Positions 45,887-59,181 are shown, counted from the stretch's first letter. The stretch is 64,000 nucleotides of DNA from Capsicum annuum (GCF_002878395.1 NC_061115.1:55701034-55765033), one strand, 5' to 3'. Made by a program: numbers and translations. The notes: generated by a model not told the origin, from the sequence alone.

Positions 45887-48378
45887 TGTAACACCTCGAG
45901 TCTGTATCCCAAATGCTACACGGTGCTCATAATCCTGAAGGACCACAAGCTAACCTATGACTGGTACCTGCTCCAGTAACTGAATAGTAATACTGTATAT
46001 ATGCAAAAATTAGGTGGAAAACATGCCATAAGGTTCAATACTGTATTAAAACTGAATATAGTATAACAATACCAAAACTGAAATATCTTTCTGAAAAATA
46101 CTTTAGTCTGAAAAGCCTTTAAACTCTTTGAAATGTAGAGTTAATGGGACAAGTCCCCAACTAACTCCGACCACTAAAATAAAAATAAAATTCTAGAATA
46201 ATAATCACGTCCTCAAACCACAAAGACTCACCACTAACTCTGACTGCTAAAAATCTATAACTGCTAGGGATGATCGGGAGCCCGTGCATCTGAACCTATG
46301 ATATAAGACATCATTGCGAAAGATAAAAGTATAAGTCAGTACTTTGAATTTACTGGTATGCTAAGTGAGGTAGGTTGAAATGTATGGGTTCATATGCATG
46401 AATAATATTGGCTGAATGACATGAAATAACCTAATGGGATTACATATATGAATACATATACTATAACAAAGATTGTGATAATAATAGATACTGAGTTTGA
46501 ATACTGATTAACTAATATTTGAGTATACTGATACTAAATTACAGATAACTGAATGACTGTATTTAACAGTCTTAATTCTGTGGAACTATACTGAGTTCTG
46601 TACTGAATGGAGTAACTGTGTCTGAGAGTCTTGAATCTATAGAACTGAACTTAGTTATGTACTAAAACTAAATCTAAAAATGAGACTGTGATAGGTAATC
46701 ACCTAAACAACATGCCCCTTTCAAAATAAATTAGGGTCCAACCTGTAACCCCAGTTAGAAGGGTACCGATACTGTACCATAGGTAAAGACAAGTTGTGAG
46801 TTAACCCTCTCTGATAGGAAGCTCTTTCGTCAACCCTCACTGGCAGGAAAACTCGAATGAGATGTATCAACCTTATAATATCTGGCAGGAAGATATATCA
46901 ACCTACGTTGGCTACGTAGTTCTATAATGTAGGGATTGCTACTAACGGTCAAACCCTCTACTAGCAGGAATTCCCCCATCCCTAGGTTAACTCAATGTTG
47001 AATCCTACTCCTAATTGAATAGACACTGAACTGATTTATAGTTTATACTAGGCTTGACTGAATCGTTACTGATTATATTGGATAACTGAACTGGACTGAG
47101 TTTATTGAGTTTCGTTGATTGATGGAATACTATTGAATTCTTTTAACTGCTGAATTTATTGAGGTCTAAACTGAATACTGAACTAGACTTGACTGATACT
47201 GAGTCTATTGAGTTTTTCCTGAGTTCTATGACTGAGTGAGAGAACTACTGATCTTGACATAACTGATATTATCCTAAGACTGATCATGGCTCTAGGTAAT
47301 TAGCTAAATTATCGGGTATTAAATACCCCCAGGACTCGATAGCATAAATTATAAGACATGGCACAATCTTGAAACATGATAAAGAACCACTTGATCATCA
47401 TTCATTCATTGGGATATTCTAGCAAACACTTGCATGACATGAACTTGAATACATGCTATCATGATATAATTTCATTATTTAATTCTCATTAACAACTAAT
47501 CAAACACTTGGAAGGCATTGTATATGTACATAATACTAATCAATACATGAGCATCATAATTTCATGGCTTTAACATGAATTCACATGATACTACATACAT
47601 GATAGATGTTTTTATATAAATCTTACACTTAATCATGGAATAGAAATCCAATTAACATTAAAATCATGAATACACTTGAATCCAAATCATGTAAAGCATG
47701 AAATCAAGCTACTTGAAGTTTAAAAGAGTTTCTTGGACTCCAAGGATGGAAGGAACCCTTGGATGAACACTTGACATACCGGTGTTGCTATATTCTTGAA
47801 GATTAATGGTGGAATCTTGAGTCCTGAATTTTAAATTCAATCACCTAGAGTTTTCGTTCTTGAGCAATTTGTGAAATAATGAGCGTGTGTTTCGAATAGA
47901 AGGTTAGATTTCATGTTTTTGAGGACTAAAGGACGTGGGAAAAGACCCAAATACCCTAAGAATGGGATTTTTTAATGACTAAAAACTGAAATGTTGACGT
48001 GCAGATCGACGCGCCACATCATTGGTATCAACGTGATGGCCATTTACACTGAGCTGAGGAAAAAATTATCTGTTGATGTGATGGACAATGCGGCACATTG
48101 AGATTGCATTGACTCACTATTTAGGTCACTTGAATATAGTCTGAACGAGGTCTGAAAAAATTTAAAACTTGTCTGGGGACACCTACTGACATTCCTAATC
48201 ATGAATCAATATAAAGATCGATACTTTAAGGTCATAAGTGTCGTGAAATAGAGTTTCCAACTTACAAAGGCCAAAATAATACTAAGTCTAAATACTTAGC
48301 TAGAATTTTCTAAGCCTTGGGACCCCTTAGCAAAGTTAAAAGACTGAGTTGAGCTTAGGATTTTGCGGGGTCTTAAAA
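45887..48378 (-). repeat. R6 left (3') LTR
   Basis: 2.49 kb, starting TGTAACACCTCGAGTCTG. It aligns throughout with 53568-55982. It carries four ACCCTCNCTGGCAGGAA-type motifs (46804, 46833, 46879, 46953) and GGCTACGTAG at 46910. The inner terminus is mutated (TCTTAAAA in place of TTTTACA). Confidence 0.93.
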
Positions 48379-48379
48379 T

Positions 48380-48391
48380 ATCTCCTCCTTG
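48380..48391 (-). other. R6 polypurine tract
   Basis: ATCTCCTCCTTG on plus, that is CAAGGAGGAGAT on the element strand, beside the 3' LTR. Confidence 0.85.
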
Positions 48392-48759
48392 AGAACATTC
48401 ATCATAGAATGAGACTGATTAAACTGAGAATACTGATAGACTGGATTTAGACACTGGATATGCACAACTGAAGCATGATTTCATGACTATAATTACTGAT
48501 ATATTGAATTATCATACTGAACATACATATCTGATGCATGATTACATAGCTAAACATAATTCATGAATGCATGACTGGGATTACTGATAAGCTGAGCTTA
48601 TATACTGGACACACATGTCTGATGCATGATTACATGAATGAACTAATTCGTGAATGCATAACTGAGTATGCAACCTTAATTGATACCAAGTTGGTAGCTA
48701 TATCTAAATATGAGACTGAGTAACTCAAAGAAAAACTATTACCTTAGGTTGAGTCTGAG

Positions 48760-51700
48760 TTTATGGAGAAGAGGTTAGAATACTTGGTCCACATATCTAC
48801 CTCTGTTTCCCAAGTAGCTCCTCAACAGACTGATTCTGCCAAAGAACTTTGACTAAAGGGACTTCTTGGTTCCTCAGTCTGCGAATCTGATAATAAAGAA
48901 TTTTGACTTGGATCTATTCATAAGAGAGAGTGTTCTGAATATCTATGCCCTCTATAGGGACTACGACTGTTGGGTCACCTATGCATTTCTTAATTAAGGA
49001 GACATGGAACACTGGATGCACTGGAGCTAAGTCTAAAGGCAACTCAATCTCGTAAGCTAACTTTCTAAAATGGTTGAGAATTCAGTAACGACCGATATAT
49101 CGGGGACTAAGTTTCCCCTTCTTGCCAAACCTCTTCACTCCTTTCATAGGAGAGATTTTCAAATACACAAAATCTCTAATCTCAAACTCGAAATCCTTTC
49201 TGCGCACATTTGCATACAATTTTTGTCTGCTCTTAGCTATCTTAAGCCTTTCCCTGATCAACTAAACTTTCTCTAAGGTATCAAATACCAAGTCCGGCCC
49301 TACCACTGCGGCCTCACCTACTTCAAACTAACCTATGGGAGATCTACACCTCATCCTATAAAGTACCTCAAATGAAGCCATCTGAATGTTGGAATGATCA
49401 TTGTTGTTATATGCGAATTCAATCAAAGGCAAGTGGTCATCCCAACTACCTTAAAAGTCTATTGCACACGCTCGCAGCATATCTTCTAAAGTCTAAAAGG
49501 TCCTTTCTGCTTAACCATCTATCTAAGGATGAAAGGTTGTACTGAGGTAAACTCTGGTACCAAGACCCTTTTGGAATGCCTTCTAGAAATGAGCAGTGAA
49601 CAGGGTATGTCTATCTGAGATAATGGACAACGGAACACCGTGCAACTTGACCAACTCCCTGATATAGAGTTTGACATAATCCTCGACAGAATAAGAGGTA
49701 TAGACTGGTAGAAAATAAGCTAATTTGGCCATCCTATCTGCAATGACCCAAAGTAAATCATGTTGGCAATGAGTACGAGGCAAACCCCTCACAAAGTCCA
49801 TGTTCACTTCTTCCCACTCCAAGGTTAGAATACTGAACTCCTACATGGACCCACTTGGCTTCTGATGCTCGATCTTAACCTGCTGACATGTTGAGCACTT
49901 AGCCACAAACTTTGCAATATCTCTCTTCATCCCACTCTACCAATAGATCTCCTGTAAATCATGGTACATCTTAGTGGCCCCTGGATGAATAGAGTAGCGC
50001 GTACCATACGTTTCTACAAGAATTTGCAGTCTTAAATCATCAGCACCTGGCACACATAGCCGACCCTAGTAGCGTAACACACCATCTCTCCCTTAGGAGA
50101 AAACCTCTACCTTCTAATCTCTGACTGATTCCTTAAACTTAGCTAGACTGGGATCCCTATCCTGCTTTTTCCTTCAGCTCAGAAACTAGGGATAATTCTG
50201 AACTACTCTGCACTTATACACTACCTTCTGATAAATAGACTAAGCAAACACCTAGTCGAGTAAGCTGATGAACTTCCTAAACTAACTTTTTCTTACCATT
50301 CTCCACATGAGTAACACTACCCATAGACATCCTACTGAGAGCATCACCACTATATTGGCTTTACCCGGATGATACAGGATACTCATGTCATATTCTTTCA
50401 ATAACTCCAACTACCTTCTCTGATAGAGGTTTAAATTTTTTTGAGAAAACATATATTGTAGGCTCTTATGGTCAGTGACCATATCAACGTTCACCCCATA
50501 CAAATAGTGCCTCCAAATTTGTAAGGCAAAAACTACTGCTACTAACTCAAGATCATGAGCAGGATGTTCTATTCATAGGGCTCAAGTTGTCTAGAGGTGT
50601 AGGCTATGACCTTACCTTTCTGCATCAAAACACACCCCAAACCGACTCTAAAGGCATCATAATATACCACAAACCCATCTGAACCATCTGGTAGGGTCAA
50701 AACTAGAGTTATAGTGAGTCGAGTCTTCAACTCCTAAAAAATCTTTTCACAAGAATCTGACCACTAGAATTTGACTTTCTTCTGAGTTAATATGGACATA
50801 GGGGATGCAATAGATGAAAATCACTCAACAAACCATTAGTAATAGCCAGCCAATCCCAAAAAACTCTAGATATCTGATAGAGAGATGGGTCTAGGCCAGT
50901 TTCTTACTACTTTAGTCTTTTGGGGATCAACTCTAATTCCATCATCGGAAATGATATGACCAAGGAAGGCTACTGACCTTAACCAAAATTTGCACTTACT
51001 GAATTTGGTGAAGGCTGATCGTTTCTGAGAGTCTGCTTTACTATTCTGAGATGGTCTGCATGATCATGCTCACTGCGGGAGTAGACAAGAATGTCATCTA
51101 TGAAGACTATGACAAACATGTCCAAGTAATGCTTAAACACATGGTTCATTAAGTCCATGAAAGTTGTTGGGCATTGGTAAGACCAAATGACATAACTAAG
51201 AATTCAAAGTGACCATACCAAGTTCTAAAGGTTGTTTTGGGGACGTCACATTCTCTGACTCTGAGCTGATAATAGCTCGATCTGAGGTCTATCTTGGAGA
51301 AGTGACTGGCACCGTAAAGTTTTTCAAACAAATCATCAATTCTGGGAAGTGGATACTTGTTTTTGACTGTGACTTTATTTAGCTGGCGGTAATCAATACA
51401 CATTCTAAGAAAACCATCTTTCTTATGCACAAATAAAATTGGGGCACCCCACGGAGACACACTGGGTCTGATGAATCCCTTATCTAGGAGATCTTTCAAA
51501 TATTCTTTTAATTCTTTAAGTTCTATAGGTGCCATTCTATATGGAGGGATAGATATGAGCTTAGTGTATAGAAGAAGGTCTATTTCGAAGTTGATTTCCC
51601 TTTCGAGAGAAACTCCGAGAAGATCTTCGGGAAACACATCTGGGAATTCACATAATACTGATACTAAATCAAAAGTAGGGGTTTCTAAACTAGAGTTCTG

Positions 51701-52139
51701 GACTCGAACGAGATAGTAGACACATCCCTTAGGTATCATTTTTCTTGCCTGAAGGTAAGAAACAAACTGACCCCTAAGTGCTAAAGTATTACCCCTCCTC
51801 TTAAGGACGGGGTCATTTGGAAACTAAAGTTGGACAATTGTGTTTCTACATTTGACTGAGGCATAGGAGGATTAAGGCCAATCTATGCTGAGAATGACAT
51901 CAGAATCGGTCATCTCTAATTCGACTAAGTCTCCTGAAGTGACTTTCTGAGATACCATAACCAGGTAGTTCCTGTATACCCACCGGGCTATGATAGATTT
52001 AACCACTGGAATTGAGATTAAGAAAGGCTTTACTAGGATTTTGGGACTAACTCCAAAGTCAACAGCTATATAAGGAGTAACAAAGGAAAAGAAGCTCCTG
52101 GGTCTAGCAAAGCATAAACATATAAATAATAAACTTGTA
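48760..52139 (-). pseudogene. R6 pol: protease, RT, RNase H, integrase, chromodomain (broken, motifs largely kept)
   Basis: Minus strand. The protease has ALLDPGASFSFVTPYIAVDF near 52105-52050. A 196-codon open frame at 51739-51149 covers the protease-RT linker ([12 protein letters not shown]) and the RT fingers and palm ([48 protein letters not shown]). A one-base deletion near 51163 shifts the frame, after which [18 protein letters not shown] (near 51100) keeps both aspartates. RNase H lies near 50600 ([18 protein letters not shown]). Integrase has first Asp in NMDFVRGLPRT and second in SIISDRHTLFTAHF, at 49822-49583. The GPY/F region lies near 49120 and the chromodomain near 48880-48800 (EVPLVKVLWQNQS). 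The set of catalytic residues is nearly complete despite the broken frame. Confidence 0.9.
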
Positions 52140-53345
52140 ACGTACCAGTGACCACATCAGGTGAACTCTCCTGATCCTGTCGGGACTGAAGAGCATAGAG
52201 TGTATTTGGGCGCTGCCCACTAGTGGCACTGGATGCGGCACCCTGATGCTTCGGGCAATCGGACTGAGCTAGGGTAAGTTATGCTGACTTTGAGAATCCA
52301 TCTGAGGACACTGTCTGACCCTATGGCCTGGCTTGCCACATCCAAAAGACATATCACTGCCAGCTCTATAAATACCCTGGTGTTTTTTTCCATACTTCTA
52401 ACAAAGAGGATTGGTTCGGACACTGCTAACACTACCCTAGGGTTTAGGTCCTAATGCCCTATCTCTGCTGCTATCTCTTAATTTCAACACAGGAGCACTG
52501 GTTGGGGACGGAGCTAGAACTAAGGATTTCAAGCAAAACAAAGAATGATTCCCACCCTCTAACTTAGGATGAGCAAAGTTGAAACTACCTGTTCTTACTT
52601 TCTTGTTCTCCCTCTCCCTCTCTTTATTCTTATCCTCCTGTATCTGCTGAGCATAGACCATGATCCTGATATGTCTATCTTCTTAATCGACATAGCGGTC
52701 CTACATTCCTTGACCATACTATTAGACACGCCAGACACAAACTTACTCATCTTAGATCTACTATCTGCTACCACATAAGAAGCGTATCTGGCTAATTGAG
52801 TAAACTTAATAGAATACTCTTTCACCATCAGATTGCCCTGCTTCAAATTTATAAACTCCAAAACCTTTGTTTCCCTCAACTCTAGCGGGAAGAACCTATC
52901 CAGAAAAGCAACAGCAAACTCTTCCCATTCTATGGACCCTGCATCTGTGGCCCTTTCTACTTTCCACTATTTAAATCATGAGTGTAGCACATCCTATAAA
53001 TAATATGCGGATAACTCGGCACTCTCACTAACTGTCACCCCCATAATATCTATAACTTTCTGCACCTAATCAAGAAATTCTTGAGGGTCCTCATCTGACT
53101 TACACACAGTAAAAGATGAGGGTTCATTTGGGTGAAATCTCAAATCCTAGCTGTAGTAGTATTGTCCACTAGGTTGACAGAAGCAGCAGTTGGACTTTAT
53201 TTTGGGCTGCCATAGAATGAGCTAGGGTGGTGAAAGCCGCTCTGAACTTAGCATGGGAGACATGTTCATCTAGAGGATCTAGCTGGATTGGCTGGGGTTC
53301 TGGCTAGTCTCCCATTTCTCTTCTCTTAGTTCTCTTTGGAGGCAT
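52140..53345 (-). pseudogene. R6 gag (broken; zinc knuckle lacks first Cys)
   Basis: The start codon at 53345 (minus) is MPPKRTKRREMG. Gag motifs include LDEHVSHAKFRAAF, then RFFPLELRE-like text near 52890. An open segment follows at 52879-52595 (FINLKQGNLMVKEYSIKFTQ, ARYASYVVADSRSKMSKFVSG). A basic region follows (RRIRIKRGRGRTRK in one frame). The knuckle near 52340 reads SFGCGKPGHRVRQC, where the family consensus begins with Cys; the other Cys, His and Cys are present. Frameshifts separate the segments. Confidence 0.87.
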
Positions 53346-53550
53346 ATTCTGTAAACATAAAAGAAACTTAGATTAGACAGAGAGTTTAACTGGACCTCAT
53401 GCTCACTCGCATGATATAAGTATTAAAATAAGGGAAACATTTCCTAAACACCTAATGGCCTCCTATCCATAAGTGTGGCACGCTACACACCTATGTACAA
53501 GACTCTACTAGATGCGTCTTTCAGACTTCCTAGGACTCTGTTAAACCTTA

Positions 53551-53563
53551 GGCTCTGATACCA
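53551..53563 (-). other. R6 primer-binding site
   Basis: TGGTATCAGAGCC on the minus strand, four bases from the right LTR. Confidence 0.92.
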
Positions 53564-53567
53564 AGTT

Positions 53568-55982
53568 TATAACGCCTCGAGTCTGTAATATACACGCTAC
53601 ACGGTGCTCATAATCCAGAAAGACCAAAAGCTAACCCATGACTGGAACCTGCTGCAATAACAGAATAGTAATACTAAAAATATGTGGAATTTAGGTGAAA
53701 AACATATCATAAGGTTCAATACTATAATAAAACTGAATACGGCATAAAAATACCAAAATGGTCTAGTTTGAAAAGCCTCTAAATTGTCTGAAATAAGGAA
53801 TTGATGGGACAAGTCCCAACCTAACTCTGGCTACTGAAATAAAACTGAAATGCTGAAATAACAATCATTTCCTCGAACCATGAGGACTTACCAGTAACTC
53901 TGACTGCTGAAAATCTATAATTGTTAGGGATGATCGGAAGCCCGTGCGTCTGAACCTATGATATAAGACATTATAGTGCAAGAGAAAAGTTTGTGTCAGT
54001 ACTTTGAATGTACTAACATGGTAAGTGAGGTAGGCTAAAATGCATGGGTTCATATGCATGAAAAATACTGACTAAATGACATGAATATAACTGAATGGGA
54101 GTACATGTATGAATACGTATGCTGTAACTGAGATCGTGATAACAATGGATATTGAGTCTGAATACTGATTAACTAATATCTAAGTATACTGATACAGAAT
54201 TACTGATAACTAAATGACCGTATCTAACAGTCTTGATTCTATGGAACTATACTGAGTTCCGTACTAAACGGAGTGACCGTGTCTGATAGTCCTGAATTTG
54301 TCGAACTGAACTAAGTTCTATACTAAGACTAAATCTGAAACTGAGACTGTGGTAGGTAATCATCTAACCGATATGCCCCTTTCTAAATAGATTGGGGTCC
54401 AACCTGTTACCCCAGTTAGAAGGGTGTCAATACCGTGCCAGAGGTAAAGACAAATTATGAGTTAACCCTCTCTGACAGAAAGCTCTTTCATCAACCCTCG
54501 CTAGCAGGAAAAATCGAATGAGATGAATCAACCCTCATAATATCTGGCAGGAAGAGATCTCAACCTATGCTGGCTACGTATTGCAGTAACGCAGAGATTG
54601 CTAAGGAATGCCCCCATACTAGGCTTGACTGAACTGTTACTGATCATACTGTCTAACTAAACTAGACTTAGTTCACTGAGTTCCATTGACTGATGGAATA
54701 CTACTGAATTCTGTTAACTAGCTAAATTTACTGAGGCCTGAACTAAATAATGAACTAGACAGGACTAATACTGAGTCTACAAAGTTCTTCCTGAGTTCTG
54801 CAGCTGACTAAGAGTACTACTGACGTGACATGATTGATACTATCCTGAGACTGACCATGGATCTAGGTAATCAACTAAATTATCGGGTATTAAATGCCCC
54901 CAGGACTCGCTAGAATAAATTATAAGACATGGCACAATCTTGAAACATGATAAATAACTACTTGATCATCATTCATTCATTGGGACATTCCAATAAACAC
55001 TTGCATGACATAAACTTGAATACATGCTAACATGATATAATTTCATTATTTAATTCTCATAAATAACTCATCAAACACTTCAAAGGCATTGTCTATGCAC
55101 ATAGTACTAATCAACACATGATCATCACAATTTCAAGGCTTTAACATGAATTCACATGATACTACATACATAATAGTTGTTTTTACATAAATCTTGAACT
55201 TAATCATGGAATAGAAATCCAATCAACATTATAATCATGAATACATTTGAATCCAAATTATGGAAAGCATGAAATCAAGCTACTTGAAGTTTAAAAGAGC
55301 TTCTTGGACTCCAAGGGTGGAAGGAACCCTTGGATGAACACTTGACATACCTTGGTTGCTAAATTCTTGAAGATTAACGGTGGAATCTTGAGTCTTGAAT
55401 TTGAAATTCAATCACCTAGGGTTTTTGTTCTTGTGCAATTTGTGAAATAATGAGTGTATGTTGCAAATAAAATGCTAAATTTCGTATTTTGAGGGGCTGA
55501 AGGATGTGGGAAAAGACCCAAGTACCCCTAAGGATACGGCTTTTTAATGACACAAAACTGAACTGTTGATGCGAAGATCGATGTGCTGCGTCATTGGCAT
55601 CGACGTGATGGAAAATGCGCTGCATCAAGTCCGCAACAGTTCACTGGAATTTGCACTGATCTGAGGGAAAAATTATCTGTCAACGCGATGGATGACGTGA
55701 TGCATCGAGATCGCGTTGACTCATTATTTTGGTCACTTGAACATGGTCTAAACGACGTCCAAAAAATCTAAAACCTGTTCGGGGACACTTACTAACATTC
55801 CTGATTATGAATCAATCTAAAGATCGATACTTTAAGGTCATAAGAGTCATGAAATAGAGTTTTCAACTTACGAAGACCAAAATAATACTAAGTCTGAATA
55901 CTTAGCTAGAATTTTCTAAGTCTGGGACCCCTTAGCAAGCTTAAAAGACTGCGTTGAGCTTAGGATTTTGTGAGGTTTTACA
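53568..55982 (-). repeat. R6 right (5') LTR
   Basis: 2.4 kb, matching 45887-48378. The plus-strand start is TATAACGCCTCGAG (TG changed to TA) and the end GAGGTTTTACA. Its GGCTACGTA box is at 54572. It lacks about 100 bp around 54610, where the left copy has the ACCCTCTACTAGCAGG motif. Confidence 0.93.
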
Positions 55983-55987
55983 GATAG

Positions 55988-56235
55988 TTTCAGTCCTTAT
56001 ATTTCATTTGTATTTGCTCTATATCAACATTACTAGGTCTTGGGATGATTGTTAATTTTTTATCCATCTCTTAGACTATTATGATAGTTTTGTTGCTTTT
56101 ATAAATCTGTAAATGTTTAACTTTTGGTTCATAGGCCATTTTCCACCAAGTTAGCCCATTGCGTATAGCCCCGACCTACGGTTTGTCTTACCAACTAGCA
56201 AGATAAAGTAGGTTCCATCATGAAAGACATAAATT
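55988..56235 (+). repeat. S1 solo LTR, piece 4 of 4
   Basis: Non-coding text continuing 45886, from the gatag duplication to the point where R1 RNase H codons become readable on the minus strand near 56238. The exact end and duplication are unclear. Confidence 0.55.
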
Positions 56236-58422
56236 CAATAACTCCTTGAGACTTTTAAAGCTCTTCTTACATGCATCTAACCACTGGAATACCATATTTT
56301 TCTGAGTCAACCTAGTCAAGGGAGCCACAATGGATTAGAAGTCTTCTACAAAACATTGATAATAACCTACCAATCTAATGAAAGTCCAAATTTTGTTAGG
56401 AGAAGTAGGTCTAGCCCAATCATGAATCATCGCTATCTTCGTCAGATCAACCCTAATTCCATCCTTAGCCACCAAATAAACCAAGAAGGAGATAGAATCA
56501 AACCAAACCTCACACCTTAAAAACTTAGCGTACAACTTCTCATCATACAACCTCAGAAGTACAATCCTCAAATATTTTACATAGTCAGCCTCACTCTTGA
56601 AACCGACCAAGATGTAATCTTTAAATACAATCATAAATGAGTCGAGATATGATTGAAATACTTGATTCATCACCCCATGAACTCTACTAGGGGATTATTC
56701 AACCCAAATGACATGACAAAGAACTCATAATGATTGTATTGAGTATGAAAAACTAACTTCTGAACATCTGAAGCTTTGATCTACAACTGATGATGCCCGG
56801 ATCATAGATTAATCTTAGAAAACACCAAAGCACCTTGAAGCTAGTCAAACAAACCACTAGTGAGAGAAAGAGGATACTTGTTCTTAACCATCACTCTATT
56901 CAACTACCTATAATCAATACACATACGCATAGAACCAACTTTTTTTGTTACAAACAAGATAGGCGCACCCCAAGGACATACACTAGGTATATTAAACCCA
57001 TTAGCCAACAAATCTTTCAGTTGTTCTTTTACCTTCTTCAACGCCGAAGGGGCTATACTATAGGGTGAAAGAGAAATGGGCTTATTTCCTGGCTCCATAT
57101 CAATAGTAAAATCAATATCATAGTCAGGAGACACACTAGGTAAATCCATAGGAAACTCATCCATGAACTTATTAACAAATCGAGTAGAATCCATAAGAAG
57201 TGGTGAGGAAACACTAGTATCATATATATGATCTAAATAACACAAAAACACTCTTTCTATCATGTGGCGAGCACGCAGAAAAGATATAACACTCTTCAGA
57301 CCCTAATTACACCTACCCTTCTAAGCTAACCTCAGCACACCCAATGTAGATAAGGTCATATCCTTGGAATAATAATCCAAAATGGTACGATAAGAAGCTA
57401 AACAATCCATACCCTAGATAACATCAAAACCAACCATATCTAAGAAAATCAATTTTACCCAGGTCTCATGATCCATAAAGGTAACTACACAAGATAGGTA
57501 CACCCGATTCACCACTAAAGAATCTCTTAATCGTGTAGAAATACAAATAGGCATAGAAAGAGGTTCAAATGCAATATCAAAACTAGAAGCAAAATATGTA
57601 GACACATAGGAGAAAGTCAACCCATGGTCAAATAATACGAAAACAAATTTGTAGCAAATAAGGGTGATACTTGTCATAACAATAATAATGGCCTCTTCCT
57701 TGAGTATAGCAGGTATAGCTAGCACTAACAACATCTTCTTCAAGAGTGATCAACTCCTCGACCACCGCCGCTAGTACCCTTACCTCTCTCTTGAGTACCT
57801 TTAGCTGCACCCCTACCACTCTATGCACCACCTCTCACTACCAATACAAGAGTAGGCATAAAAATATGTTAAGGACGGTCCTTGGCCATATGGACAAATT
57901 AATCCCATACAAACCACCATTTATAACTTGAATTAATCTAAGGAGAAGGTTTTAAACTAGGACGACCACCCTGACTAGATGACAGAATACCCAAATTCAC
58001 TAAACCTGAAGGCCTATAACATGATCCCTACTAAGCAACCTGAACTGGCCTACTATGTTAACCATAGAACCCTCTACTAGAGAAGTATCTACCTCAGTAG
58101 GTGTGTCTACTAAACTCACCATGATGATGCACCTTCTTGGTGCCTTTCTGAGTAGCCTAGTGATCGACTCAGTCATCTTGGCATGCTTGATAACACTCTA
58201 AAATAAATCCCCTAAGACTACCATCTAAGTTGTATCCAATCGATAAGTACCATCCAATCCTTTTATGAACTTCTACATCTGCTCAGACCTGGTGGATATG
58301 CTAGCAGCTGAATACCTAGATAAGGTGTAAGAACGAGCCTCATACCCTGTAACAGTCATAGAGCCCTACTCTAAATGAGTAAACTCATTATGCATCTTGT
58401 CCCTCAAACTATATGGAACAAA
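56236..58422 (-). pseudogene. R1 right part: gag, protease and RT (broken; 5' half of split element)
   Basis: Minus strand from 58422. The gag end has FVPYSLRDKMHNEF, GSMTVTGYEARSYTLSRYSA and FIKGLDG at 58422-58240. The protease at 57743-57414 has LFDHGLTFSYVSTYFASSFD (family FDPGSTYSYVS, catalytic Asp kept) and LDMVGFDVI. The RT start at 57263-56904 has [35 protein letters not shown] and RMCIDYR. The RT end at 56673-56335 has IVFKDYILVGFKSE where [12 protein letters not shown] is expected, so the second active-site aspartate is Tyr. The RNase H approach FQWLDACKKSFKSLKELL ends at about 56238. The next domain, RNase H proper, resumes at 4489. Gag is cut at 58422 by R7; acaaa (58418-58422) is the candidate duplication. 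Confidence 0.85.
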
Positions 58423-59181
58423 TGATGTGTCATGGTTTCATGACACTTTTGATGCTTACAATCGGAATAAGTCAAGTACTTAGGCTTGTTTTGGTAGATA
58501 AGATGTTTTTTTATGTCTATTTTGCAGGCAACTAAGATTTGGAGCTTAACAAGAGGAAAAGGAGTAAAAATCTACAGAGAATCCCACTCACGAGGCTACC
58601 TACGTGGTGTAGGTAGTTGTAATATATGCCAGAGATTCATAAGTTGGAGATTTTTTACTGTCACTTGCGACACCTCACCTAGGGCACCATAGATGCTAGT
58701 TTAAGATTAGAGATTTGAAGTTCATAGAAGTTAATATTGGGAGAAGTTTCACGGTACCTATGATGGTGCTCCCATAGGTACCCGTACATGTGAAGAAGCT
58801 ACAAAATTGAAGATCCTGTCACCTATCACTGCCACCTATGTGGCATAGGTACCAGCTATAGCTCATAAGTAACATCGTAGGTGGCCACCAACTTAGTTTT
58901 CCTTGTATATTTTGGTTTAGATTTTCAAGATTTTTATGTACTCTATAACTACTCTTATGATGCACTTGGATGTAAGTTTGCGCACTCATACTATTCACAA
59001 ATATATATTTGATTCTAAGAATGACTTTTGATCTTGAAATCCTTTTGTTCTTGGTTTTTAGTTGATCAATTGATTTGAGATTTTGAGTTTTATTCATCAT
59101 TATTGTGAGATTACTCCTATGCTTTCATTATTATTTCATGGATTGTTTTGAAACTATGAGCAACAAATTTCATTAGCTAGG

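Larger units (their letters stand above)
45887..55982 (-). mobile_element. R6: chromovirus with intact ends, minus strand
   Basis: LTRs at 45887-48378 and 53568-55982, a perfect target-site duplication gatag (45882-45886 and 55983-55987), a purine tract and a primer site. The 5.2-kb internal part carries gag, protease, RT, RNase H, integrase and chromodomain remains in chromovirus order without insertions. It is the most complete autonomous-type element in the window, yet frameshifts and stops occur in gag and pol. It splits S1 pieces 3 and 4. Confidence 0.94.
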
